Shown here in pieces: positions 1 to 11,410 of a stretch of 64,000 nucleotides of DNA. This stretch comes from Trichoplax sp. H2 (Eukaryota; Placozoa; Uniplacotomia; Trichoplacea). The translations under genes and the position numbers were made by a program. The first letter of the stretch is position 1. Every line of letters starts with the position of its first letter. The stretch spans positions 248,001 through 312,000 of the forward strand of contig NOWV01000005.1 of the NCBI GenBank assembly GCA_003344405.1, in the 5' to 3' direction. A model generated the notes under the pieces. The model was not told where the DNA came from, ran no database searches, and saw only the letters and a list, made by a program, of their open reading frames with translations.

Positions 1-23
1 TAGAATTATTTTGCTGTTGATGC

Positions 24-57
<34 letters not shown>

Positions 58-976
58 GCTGCTGCTGCGGCTGCTGTTGTTGTTGTATCAGTAAACCACT
101 AGCGTTGGCAATGGCGTAGCTGCCATCGATAACATATTTGCCGGCTGCTACTGGATATTGTGCAAGGCATGGTACATGTGAATAAGGATCCATGATTGCT
201 GCCGCTATTGGATTGTGCCGATTGGCAGCAGAATAAGTGTAAAGGCTTGGATCAACGAGTGGTCGAGGTAGGCAATTATTTAAAACTGCAGCATTGCTTC
301 TATCATAGACTTTGGAAAGATTGCTGCTACTATCATTACTGTTTGTATCTTTGTCTTTCTTTTCTAACCCATTCATAACATGATCACTGTTTTCCTTGTC
401 TTCTTCAGCTTTTCCTCTTGCTGGATTATTTTCGCCTACTTTGCTCGTTTGATAACTACGTAATGATTCTTTTCGAGTACTGATATGATCCCGTTTACTT
501 TGATCGTTTTCTTCGCCCTCTTCGTTATCATCAGCAAGCAATACTAACCAAGCGATAACACTGGATGTTAGCGTAGCTACGGAAGAAGCCATGGCGATGT
601 TGAGTGTTTCGCCTAATGATGATGATTGATCTAAGTCAATGGATGATTTAACAACTTCATCTGCCCATAACGTTAACTGAGCTAAAGAATAACGGACGTA
701 ATCCAATTTTGAAGTGAATTGATCGGAAGATGCTTGAGAGGAAATTCTGTTTAAATTATATGAAATATTTAACAAGCATTTTTGCATAGAATGGTAAGAT
801 TCTTTGATTAAATTGGCTTCATCGGGGTTTTCAGTTGTAGACCTTTTATACCCAACTGGACTAAATTTATCTGCAAAAATAACGATATCATGGCAGATTG
901 AGGTGATTTCGCCAGCTGTACAATCGTCATTACCCAAGAGTTCTTGTAATTTTTTTAATGACACAGCCGTTAATTC
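1..976 (-). CDS. Partial internal exon, putative C3G/RAPGEF1-like N-terminal region with polyglutamine
   Basis: One open minus-strand frame of about 325 codons runs from a good acceptor (intron ending TCAATTTAG, exon starting GAA TTA ACG at 976) to the window edge, so both protein ends are missing. It begins with a helical segment of about 145 residues containing the pattern Y-x-SLA-x-L-xx-W-x-D-x-V. An acidic, Lys-rich linker follows, then LPRPLVDP, then an Ala/Tyr-rich stretch and finally a Gln run of about 20 residues broken by one Pro and one His. The Y-SLA-L-W-D pattern and the hydrophobic helix after it resemble the N-terminal alpha domain of C3G (RAPGEF1), a Rap1 exchange factor that acts below Crk adaptors at the membrane. 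The match is from memory and weak; the catalytic CDC25 domain would lie beyond the left edge. Upstream exons were not found with confidence. The coding call is firm and the family is tentative. Confidence 0.55.
13..86. repeat. CAG/CAA trinucleotide repeat encoding polyglutamine
   Basis: A TTG/CTG run on the plus strand is read on the minus strand as mixed CAA and CAG codons, interrupted by one CCG (Pro). Mixed codons make it less slippery than a pure CAG run. It lies inside the first coding exon of the window. Confidence 0.95.
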
Positions 977-984
977 CTAAATTG

Positions 985-1200
985 ATCAAAGGATAATGTT
1001 ACTATTGCAAGATGGTTTATTAAGATAGTAATTAACAGATATTATGCAATGAATTGCAACTTTGTAGATAATTGGATAATGTTAATATGCCAAAGATAGT
1101 TTATTGAGGTTGTAATTAACAGACATTATGTAATGAATTGCAACATTTTAGGATGGGATATTTAGACTTGATTGATCAATGGATAAAATTATTATTGTAA
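985..1200. repeat. Diverged tandem duplication, period about 85 bp
   Basis: The block starting GATAATGTTACTATTGC at about 990 recurs at about 1075 with the same order of words (TTTATT, GTAATTAACAGA, TTATG, AATGAATTGCAAC). A third, partial copy starts near 1180. It lies just upstream of the partial exon, probably within its intron. No coding potential seen. Confidence 0.75.
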
Positions 1201-1324
1201 AGACATTTTACTGAGGATTTAGTCTGCTTATGATATGAATACAAATTGCAGTACCGGCTGCAAATTATAGGTTAACGATCCTTTTACCAGAGTTTGCTAA
1301 GCGCAAGATCACCATTTTATATAT

Positions 1325-2215
1325 TAAACTATTCCCCAACTTTCCTCACTCTAGCTGACGTGCAAAATTAAATTAGTTGTAATCGGCAAAGCTCTACAAC
1401 TGTCCATTTGAAATTGGAAATTTTCCGCTTTGTGGGTCCATCTATTCAACCTAATTATGGCTATAGTCGCAACCTGAAAGTTCATTTACCAAACTTTACT
1501 ATAAAAGTATAAGATTAACCTTTGCAGGTTAAAACTATTCCCAATTTCCCGAGTGTTGATGGCAAAATCCGGTTGATACGGTAGGAATGCGCAATGGTCA
1601 ATACAATCTGATAATGCCAAGATTTATTGTAAAAGAACGGGCTGACTATAGTATGAATTTAAAAACTATCCAAGCGTTCTGTTAAACACACATGGATTAA
1701 AATACAGCGGAAGGATTCTCTATATATTATCAAGGATGGATATAATAATTAGATAGAGTAAACTAAAATATATATATATATATTTATCGATGATGAATAG
1801 AATCATTAGATAGACTAAAGTATAACATAAATGTGCGTATGCTGTATATATCGATAATGAATGTAATAATCAGATAGAGTAAACTATAATATATATTTAT
1901 CGATGATGAATATAATACTGTAATTAGATAGGGTCAAACTATAACTTATTTTTTCACCTAGTTGTAGAACTATTTCTAATTTCCCGGCTATCAGTGACAA
2001 AGTTCAATTAGTAGTAATGTACAAAGTTCTACAATCTGACAATGTCATAATAAACGCCAAAATTTATTTTAAAAGAACGGCCTGAATATACTGTAGTATC
2101 AATTTAAAAACTATCCAAGTGTCCCGTCGAGCATACCTTGATTAAAACTCAACGGAACGATTCTGTATGTATTATCGATGATGGATACAATAATTAATTA
2201 GATAGAGAAAACTAT
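1325..2215. repeat. Local repeat cluster: 250-bp duplication plus ATCGATGATGAAT units
   Basis: A segment of about 250 bp starting CTATTCCCAATTTCCC near 1535 is repeated in diverged form near 1960, with the shared words AAAAGAACGG, AAAAACTATCCAAG and GGATTCT/CGATTCT. A weaker first copy begins near 1330. Between the copies a shorter unit with TTATCGATGATGAATA and GATAGAGTAAACTATAA recurs three or four times (1740-1940). No gene seen. Confidence 0.7.
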
Positions 2216-2253
2216 AAATCATTTGCCTTCCTAGCTGTATGCTGGTGTTGCTA

Positions 2254-2284
2254 TAATCGATGATAGTATTACTATCATCGATTA
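2254..2284. repeat. Perfect inverted repeat, 15-bp arms, 1-nt spacer
   Basis: The arm TAATCGATGATAGTA (2254-2268) is followed by a single T and then its exact reverse complement (2270-2284). It is a near-perfect 31-bp palindrome that contains the ATCGATGAT word of the neighbouring repeat cluster. Confidence 0.95.
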
Positions 2285-5200
2285 ACCGTGGGAATTAATG
2301 ACATGGGAAAGGCAGGAATCACACTTTACATAGGGCCTCCACTCTTGGTAGTTGATGTATTCCCTAATTCATTAATGATGAATAATAATGTTGTAAAGGA
2401 ATAAAAAGACTGAAATAGTCGACGTGTAAGGAGTAAAAACACGACACAGAAGGGCTTCCAATCTATTGTAGTAGAACAAATTTAAATTGAAAACTTTAGC
2501 TATTGTTGAAGTTTTTAATGGAAATATTTTATTGTCGTCAGTCTCCCGTAGCTGTACATCATATGTGGGCTTTTCGACAGAGTCTTATTTTAAAATCAAT
2601 TAGCAGTTGCTGAAAAAAGACTGAAATCCCAGTCCAGTAATTTTTTTAATTTATCAACGGCAAAATAGGAACTAATTCCCAGGAGTAAAGCAGTTTTATT
2701 GTGCCTTATAATTTAGTATTGCCGACAGGATTAGCCTAATTTTAAATTGTATTCAAGGCTTGTTATCGAAAATCAACGCATTCCACGCATGCATTCATTT
2801 AATTATGGACGGATCCAGTTGACTTTTTCCGTCTAGAATCGTACTGGGCAACTTCTTTCTTCAACATGGTGCCGCCATATTTTACGCTGAACAATAAAGT
2901 TGAATGCGAAAAAGTACAAGTCCAATTCAATGGAAAACAAGCAATCACTGAAGAATGTTGTTTTGGGAAGGGCACTGTCCATCTCGTGTATTATTTGAAA
3001 ACTAGTAACTTACTCTCTAGATCATCATTTTAAAAAATTTTTGGATATGGTTTGATGATATCAACAACTTTTTTATTCGTCTATGGCTGTGGTCGTGACT
3101 CCTCAATCTTCTATCGCCTTTTTTTGTTGCTTTTACTTATAAATTCGCGTTGTTTATTTTGATCAGTAGTTTCAAGAGTTCGAAATCAATTGTCATAGAG
3201 GAAATAAATGACTAGTAGAGAACTTTCGTGGAAATTGTAATTTTTCTCTCAATACTGATTATTTTTGTAGTTCTTTAGCAACTAAACTTGAAGAAGCATG
3301 ATGTTATCGAAATCATGATTGAAAAATATCCAATAGATATCTAGTACAAGAACGAGACAGCTTGAATGTGTAGATGGATAAACTGAATTTTCCTTCCCAC
3401 GGTGTCTTTCTTTTTTTTGTTGTCCAATTTATAAATTTGATTTGATTTCTATTCATTAATGGACATTCATGAAGCATATGAAGATAGTTAATCACCATCT
3501 TGCATTGAGAGAAAGAGATTCCTCTCAAGACAGGTTGAATGATCAACAATTCATTAGATGAGGAAGTCAAAAGATAGCCAAAAAATTCCGAATTATTCAT
3601 GTATGAATATTTTTCTGCTGCCCTGTGGGCACACCCTTCTTTCAAAATTACAGTTTTTGAATGCGTGTTGAGCAAGGAAATGAGTACAAAGACGATAGAT
3701 TGATTAATCAAGTCATTTAGGATGGTCATGATGGAGTCTGTAGAATAGTAGGATTCAAAAGTGTTAAATTAACGCGTCTTTTGTGACTTGATTGCTACAA
3801 TATCAATTTTCAAACATAACATCAAGTCTAAAAATGGAAAGAAAATTACATTGTTCGTTATGGATGAGAGGATGATAAGCCATTTTACCTTGGTAGAATC
3901 ATTGACTGATAGGATTGCCGTGGTAAAAGTAATTTTTTCCCCTCCCCTGCTCATGATGATGACGAGGAGAAGGCACAGTGGTCTCCAGGACGTGCATTTG
4001 GTTAAAACAGAAGCAAGGAGAAGAGGTGGAGATTAATCGATAAATTCAATGTTTAATTTATTAATGATTGTCCCCATGATCGGAGAGGAAAGCCCTGAAA
4101 TTCAAGCACTGCTATGACATCATGCTAGACCCCATCAATACTCGTTGACAATATAACATAAATCATTAGCATAATAGAGTCGCCAAGGGTAAATAGATTT
4201 CATCATTAAATTGATGAATAAAATCAAAATAATACTCAGCGGCGAAAGACTATAGATGAACAAACAAAGCGTAGAAACGGATAAAATAGTACACTAGTCT
4301 TGCTATGGCCATCATAATAGGCATGGACAAAAAATGGCTAGCAAACAGTGATGTTGAATTATGGATTGTTACAATTAAATCTTCCAATTCCTCTTTGTCC
4401 CTAACTGATTGTTGCTGATTGTTTTAGTTGAAATGGAATCATTAAATTCGCATCGTCGATTTGATGATCGCTATTCCAACATGTCAATATTCAATTCACT
4501 ACTAGAATTGTTGGCTAGTGGTAACGTGAGGATGGATTTAGGTTATTGTTGTTTAATATTATTTTTTGCTATGGTGGATGGTTATTCTCAACGACCAGGT
4601 CGATAATGTCGATCAAGACTACCTGTTGAAATCTATCATTTCGCTTAGCTCTTTTTTTCCATCGAATAATCCATGTCTAGATGTCGTCGTTATGAGTCAA
4701 AAAGGGAGAGAAGTACAATTAACCTTATAGGGGAGATGAATTCATCACGGGGTCGAGAGGAAAAAAATCGATCTAATATCCTATTGGGATGAAAAAAGAA
4801 ACTTTTTCCACGCTAAAAATGTATCTGTTATCGGTCTAATGGATCAATTCCAATAGATAATATTTCATATTTAATTAAAAATAGATTGATAGAGGAATAA
4901 AATGAATGACAAATGGATTGCATGTGGTTCTGAATCCACTGTGGTTCTATAAGCCACTAAAATGAAGATATACCCGTAGACTCTTATTGAATCTTGTTCG
5001 CACCTTAACTTTTATCGACAACGACAGTAATCTAATCATGAAATAACGCCTATAGTCTTCCATTTTAGTTTGAAAATTAATTTTACAAGGGGATAAAATA
5101 GTTGACTGATTTTGTACGTTGTTCCTCTATCATAAGGTATTACTGACAGAAAATTAGATGAAACGATGACGTCGTCGTTTGCAAATTCATTTCTGTCTGC

Positions 5201-5610
5201 ATGGCCAAGAATGTAATCCTTAGGTAACGCTAATAAAATTGCATTTTAATTAGTAAAACACACAGTCCATTGACAATAAACATAACCTCGTGAAAATCTA
5301 ATCGATTCTAGAGGAAAATTAGCTTGATTACCAATTTCACTGGGTGTTAATTACATTATATAAATTTTAAACAAAGCCATTAAAAAATGGATTAGATTTT
5401 TTGGTTCTTTCCGATCGAGTGTAGTAATACGCTTAGTGTAACCATGAATGAAATTTTTTATAGGTAGTCCATAAGACATGGTTGTCTTTCTGTATCTGGT
5501 TGTGAAATTCCATCTGCTTAGTATCGATGAGGATAGCATTTGGAATTGGATAGGCAAAAACTCGAGTCTTGCACCTTGTCTATTTCTAACTGTTAGAATA
5601 TTCGAACTTG
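2285..5610. other. Gene-poor stretch, no supported gene
   Basis: No recognisable exon chain on either strand. A minus-strand ATG at about 2876, in a good start context (GGCACCATG), opens 22 codons; it might be a first exon of the gene at 1-976 but lacks a convincing donor. A single unrecognised minus-strand frame of 138 codons lies at 3313-3729 and looks like a chance opening. Confidence 0.5.
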
Positions 5611-5614
5611 AACT

Positions 5615-5830
5615 AGACTATCTTGAACATCAGCTCAATATTTCCCTGTTGAATATCATGGACACGCTACCATCGGCTCGATATTTCCGTCTTTAATATC
5701 ATTGACACGCTACCATCAGTTGGATATTTCCGTCTTCAACGTTATTAACATCCGCTAAATATTCCTTACTTGAATATCATTGATATGCTACTATCAGTTC
5801 AATACTTCCTTCTTGAACATCATGGACAAT
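5615..5830. repeat. Minisatellite, period about 43 bp
   Basis: About five copies of a unit with TTGAATATCATGGACACGC, then CTACCATC, then a GATATTTCCGTC end, start near 5622, 5649, 5693, 5735 and 5771. A last fragment starts at 5814 and closes in GGACAATGTCC. Copies differ by several substitutions. Confidence 0.85.
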
Positions 5831-8800
5831 GTCCATGATTTGCCCTATTCTATCCGCTAAAGTAATTTCTGCCTCTGACAAATTTATGTATTTTTAAGAG
5901 AGAATGAAGAAAGTCCTATTGCGAGCATCCATGTTTCCTCAACTCAGTCTCTAGATATGCTACTACATATGGTAAGCGTCCATCTGTGGAAATAAGGGGA
6001 AACAAAGTCTAATGCATGATTGTACCATGAAAGAATGAATGTCTATCCTTTCTTGCCTACTATTTCTACTGTCCATGGATAATCAAGTAAAGTAGAATAG
6101 ACGATCGTGTTTTCGATTCCTAACTGAATAATCAATTTACGGGTTTTCCAATTGAAAGCTGAATATTGGAAAATTAATCTTCTATTGTTTTTTTATTAAA
6201 CATCACTTTTAGCACTACCTTGATCAATGATGGACAATTGCCTGCAAGAAGCGAGAATAATAACAAGGAAATGAAGAAAATTTTCCTTAAGTTAACCTTT
6301 GCTTTATTACAGTACTAGGAAATAGATGAATTCTATTCAGACTACTCTAATAACGATCATGATTCCTTCCGCTATCCACCTCCTCCCCGTCTAAAATGAA
6401 TTAGCGTTTGTATTTTTGGATCACTTTCTTCCGTATATATGGATCTTTTTCAGTTCTAAAAGAACTTTCTTACTGTTAACAGTCTACTGGATTGGATTAT
6501 TTGTCCGTTCCATTCGCTCTAACATATTATGTGGTTATCATGTTGAATTTTACACTTCAAGGTAGATAATGGTCAACTGTAGGAATTGATTAATTATCAT
6601 TTGAAAATGGGATAGTTAGACTTTATTTGTAAGTGTTGGACGATATTTAACACCTACGTATACGTGTTCACTCAACTGAGACCTAGGAGTGGTTACTACA
6701 GTAATTAGAGATATTTTCTTGACAAGGATGGTAAAGCAATTTATTCTAATTTCCATGGATGTTTTCACAAGCATATTTTCGTGTATAGCAGTAATCGGAT
6801 ACTTTTTTTTTTACCAATTCTGTGATATTATTATGAATAGCTGGAGTGTATGGTCTCATAATATATCATCATAAGCAAATGAACTAAATAGGAGTCCCAT
6901 GGTTGTAAAATCCACTAAAATGAACTCCCTCAATAGAGTCTAAACAACTGGATATCAACACTTTATTGCGTTAGCGTTGTTGTTACTCCTCCTATTGGAA
7001 ATTTACAAGAAACCATTGGAAATGATGGATAAATTGATTTTCAACCGTGGAAGATTGATATTCTACTCGTAGGATTGTTTAACATGACGGGTTGATTTTG
7101 AACAAGGATCAAATGATGCTCAATGAAAAAGATAATTATTAGCACAAAAGGCCAAAATACTGGCCGATTGGAAAAATCAATTTCAATGTATATTGTCCAT
7201 CAAGATGGACATTGGCAAAGGCATGATTGAAAAATACGATTGATTCCATCCGTTTATAATTTAATCTTTTCTAGCCAACTTACATGACATGTTGATTTTG
7301 TTTTTGAGGATGTTGAGGTCGTTTTAGCTTTGTCTGTTATCTCCATTTTCTTGTCAATTCCTGTATAGACGTTAGTTGTAGAGGATGTCGACAACTACGT
7401 TTCTCTCTGGCAATGAAGAGTTTGATTGATAAATTCTTCTTTTTCAAGCCAGAAGCGGGGAGGATAAAACACAATAAAGATTTTTTCCTATTGTTGCTAT
7501 TTTATTCATGACCTGTTGCTTGATTAATCAATGCATAATTGTGTACATAGGCTGCAACACGGTAGGTACATAATGATGATGAAAATGATGGTGATGAAAG
7601 GTGTCTACGATTTAATGGAGTGGAATGACAATTTTTTCTTCCTTGTCATTGACAACAACACTCGTAGATCGATTCTGCTAGCTTATTCTACTGTTTCGTT
7701 CTATCTGTGTTGATAACGAGGAATAAAATTATTCCTTGTCAGGATGAGAATTTATTCATTTTTCATCCTTATAAAATAGGCCATGATTAATGGAATGGAA
7801 GGAGGAAAGGAAAGTAAATTGACTCATTAACGACGAGATAGATCAACAAAGTTGCCGTTCTCGGCCATCGTTGATTTGAACATGGCCGAAATGATGATAA
7901 TCCACCATCACAACAGACGGCCACTATCCTTATTGATGATCCATTGAATACAGGACTGTTCGATATCGTTACCATTTATTCTTTTTTTCCCTTACTATGG
8001 TATTATATAATTATTAATTATTTTTTTTCCTCCTTAATATATTCAATACTTTTATAGGAATTATTATTTCCCCCACTCGACAATATCTGCTTGACGTTAA
8101 TACCACGCGTGGATAGTGTGGTAGTCAAGTTTAGTGTAAGAAAATGATTGTCAACTTTTGATAGACAATCGATTCATGTTTTAATTAATAAATGGACCCA
8201 CCAGGTCATACCCACTGGCATTTTTTTGCTAGGAAAATGATGGCTGTTAACAATAGCGTAATTAAATAGTAGAAGCCATTAGCTTAATGGAACTTTTTCA
8301 ATGGTCGCAGTATACAAAATGATAATAAACACAAATTAACACGTTGCATCATTGGTTGAAAAGACAATTAATGTTGCGTAAAACCTCGGTCGGCAAAAAT
8401 TGATCCAACTCAGGTAAAAATCAATTAGGATATTAAATATAGGAGAGAAGAATATCGTTGACGCAAGGCAATATCGTGTCAATCAAGTCCAACCCAATAC
8501 AGTAGACTAAGAAAGAAAAGATGGCATCCATCCATTGACATCGTAGATCAAATGCCGTGCTAGTTTTGGGGAGGGGGATATCCACGAGTATATACTTTCT
8601 AAAAAGAGCCGTTAGCTACAGGAATTTCATTCCTACACTGCTCGTGAGATTGGAAAGGGCATTGCTGTAGTGTAGTAGCAGTAGAAAAAAAAAATATGTC
8701 ATGGCATTCAAGCATTTCAATTTTGACAGGAAGAAAAATTCTTCTTGACTTTACTGGATGTTAGCAATACGATAGGGTTAGGATAGGATTTCAAGGAATT

Positions 8801-10150
8801 GTATTACAAGCCATTTCGCCGTAGTGATATCGAGAAGAAAAAAAAATATCTCGGTCGACTAACAAGCGCTAAGCTGTTTTTATTCTACAGATTTTTTTTT
8901 ACTGTCTAAAATACTGTACAAGGAGAGACGTCGACTGTTTTCAACCTTATTAATTTATCAATGTGTTATCGTATCCGCTAGAGAATAGTCCTAGTCAATG
9001 CGTTAGCGAAAATAATATCATCCTCCTTTTCCTATTTTTGATCCTTTTATGAATACTATTAATACATCCAGTCGAGTTGGCTTTATTCATATCGTTTAAA
9101 CAATAAAAAAAACTGTAGAATACAATTACATCCAATTCTAAATATGACAACGACAATATGTCTATGTATCAAGTCGCCAAGATGGATATCTTTCTTGGCT
9201 TTTCCCTCCATAAGAGGATTAGTTAAAATATAGACATCGCCATTGGAATGTCCTTGGATGTAATAGCAAGTTGTCGTTCGATCATCTCTCTATGCAACAT
9301 TTTTCAAATTCTTTGCCACAACTTAATCAAGAATTCTAGTATCGTCAACTATTTAATTACATTGTCATAGCACTACGGAATTTTCAAAGTGACAACTTGT
9401 AATTATTTCTCATCATTTTCCATCATTCATCGACCTGTTGTTTCAATATGATAATTATGCTATTCTGTCTTGCTTTTTCTTTTATTACGCTTGATCACGT
9501 CGCTATTTTTCATTCTAAAATTATGCTTAGAATGTATTATCCATTCTTAGACAATATTACTTGTGGAATACTATAGATGACCAGCGTAATTGGAATAGGT
9601 ATGGCCAAGCATGTTGACTCATCTCCATGTAAAGCAATTATTTTATTTTTCGACACGACAGACACTTTGAACTGTTTCTACCTTATTTCTCTTTGATTCT
9701 ATTTTAGGCCATGATGAGGAAGCATCAGCAATAGGTCGAGATAGGAAGAATGACTGAAAGAAAGGTTTGATCTTTTACCGAGGAGAGAACAGGGAAAATA
9801 AAGTTTCGATGAAAATATTGTCTTGATATTCTATTGCCTCAAGACAATCGCTCTAATTAATCACGGAACAAATAATAAAATCCTAAACAAGGAACTTTAA
9901 TATCGTATCGTCAATAAGCTAATCTTTCCTATAAATCCATCAATTCAATTCTTTTCTATAGTAGAAAAAAGACTATTCAATACCTTAAACTACGATAGTT
10001 TTGAAAAAAAAATTCAATTCTATTCAATTGCTACTTGTCAATGATGGTGTTTAGTTCTCTATGATATTGTTGGACGGAGATTTTGCAACAATAGTAGCGT
10101 AGGTTGCATATTTTTAAAAGAGTTAGAATTATTTTTCAAAATGTTGTCTC
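5831..10150. other. Gene-poor stretch, no supported gene
   Basis: Only short frames below about 65 codons occur, with no splice-linked series and no family I recognise. Many short words (ATTGAC, TCAATGA, GATGAT) recur without a clear period. No tRNA or rRNA signature was seen. Confidence 0.5.
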
Positions 10151-10169
10151 ATTTAGACGACATTCATTA

Positions 10170-11410
10170 TCTTGTCCTATTCGATATTGAAACGATATAC
10201 AGTACATCATTTTCAATATTTCACCTGGAAAGCGAAATAAAATGTTTCCAATACTGGAAACGATATCAATTGTGATGGGAAACGACATAAATTGTTTTCA
10301 ATATTTTACCTTGAAAGCGAAATATAATGTTTCTAATATTGGAAACGAAATAAATTGTTTCTGATACTGGAAACGATATCAATTGTGATGGGAAACAACA
10401 TAAATTGTATTCAATATTTCACCTTGAAAGCGAAATATAATGTTTCTAATATTGGAAACGAAATAAATTGTTTCTGATACTGGAAACGATATCAATTGTG
10501 ATGGGAAACAACATAAATTTTATCCAATATTGCACATCAGAAACGAAATAAACTATTTCTAATATTACATAAAGGAAACGATATAAATTGTCTCTAATAT
10601 TGCACATTGGATTCGATATAAACTGTTTCTAATACTGTCCATTGGAAGCAATACAATTATTTCTAGTATTGGACATTGGAAACGATGTCAATTGGGATTG
10701 GAAACGACATCAATTGTTTCTAATATTGCACAGTAGAGGCCATATAAACTGTTTCTAATGCTGCCCATTGGAAACGATATAAATTGTTTTTAATATTATA
10801 CATTAGAAACGATACAAATTTTTTTTATATATATATAAACATATATATTATGCATTGGAAACGTTATAAATTGTTTCTAATATTATGCTCATACGTTAGA
10901 AGCGATATAAATTGTCTCTAATATTGCGCATTGTAAACAAAATAAAGTGTTTTAATTATTCCATATTGCAAACGATTTCAATGGCTTGCAATATTCCACA
11001 TTGGTAACGATATAAACTATTTTTAATTATTTGACATTGAAAACGATACAAAATGATTTTAATGTTTCACGTAGCAAACGATATAAATTGTTTTCAGGAT
11101 TCCCTATTAGGAAGCATGGAAACAATTCTTTAATCGTATTGGACATTGGGAACGACAAAAACTATTTCTTAATAATTTTCCTCATTGGAAGCGATAAAGA
11201 TTTTAATAACTCATATCGGAAACGATATGAACTGATTTTACATTAAAAACGACATCGATACTTTCAGTATATTCCACATTAGAAACTCTTTCAATATTCC
11301 ACATCGGTAACCATATAAATTGCTTTACATTGAAAACGACATAAATACATTTCAATATTAGAAAATTATACAAATGCTTTAGTATTCCTCATTTAAAACG
11401 ATTGTTTAAT
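10170..11410. repeat. Large tandem array of GGAAACGATATAAATTG units with a 113-bp higher-order period
   Basis: The basic unit of about 35 bp contains GGAAACGATATAAATTG followed by TTTCTAATATTGCACATT. About 30 or more diverged copies cover 1.2 kb. The left end shows higher-order structure: the mark GTGATGGGAAAC occurs at 10272, 10385 and 10498, exactly 113 bp apart each time, and the enclosed sub-units are nearly identical between the first two blocks. Towards the right the units decay in sequence and spacing. Untranslated as far as can be seen. Confidence 0.93.

Noticed and set aside
3313-3729. Single 138-codon minus-strand frame
   Set aside because: No family recognised, no splice context, and one frame of this length is expected about once by chance in 64 kb of AT-rich DNA read in six frames.
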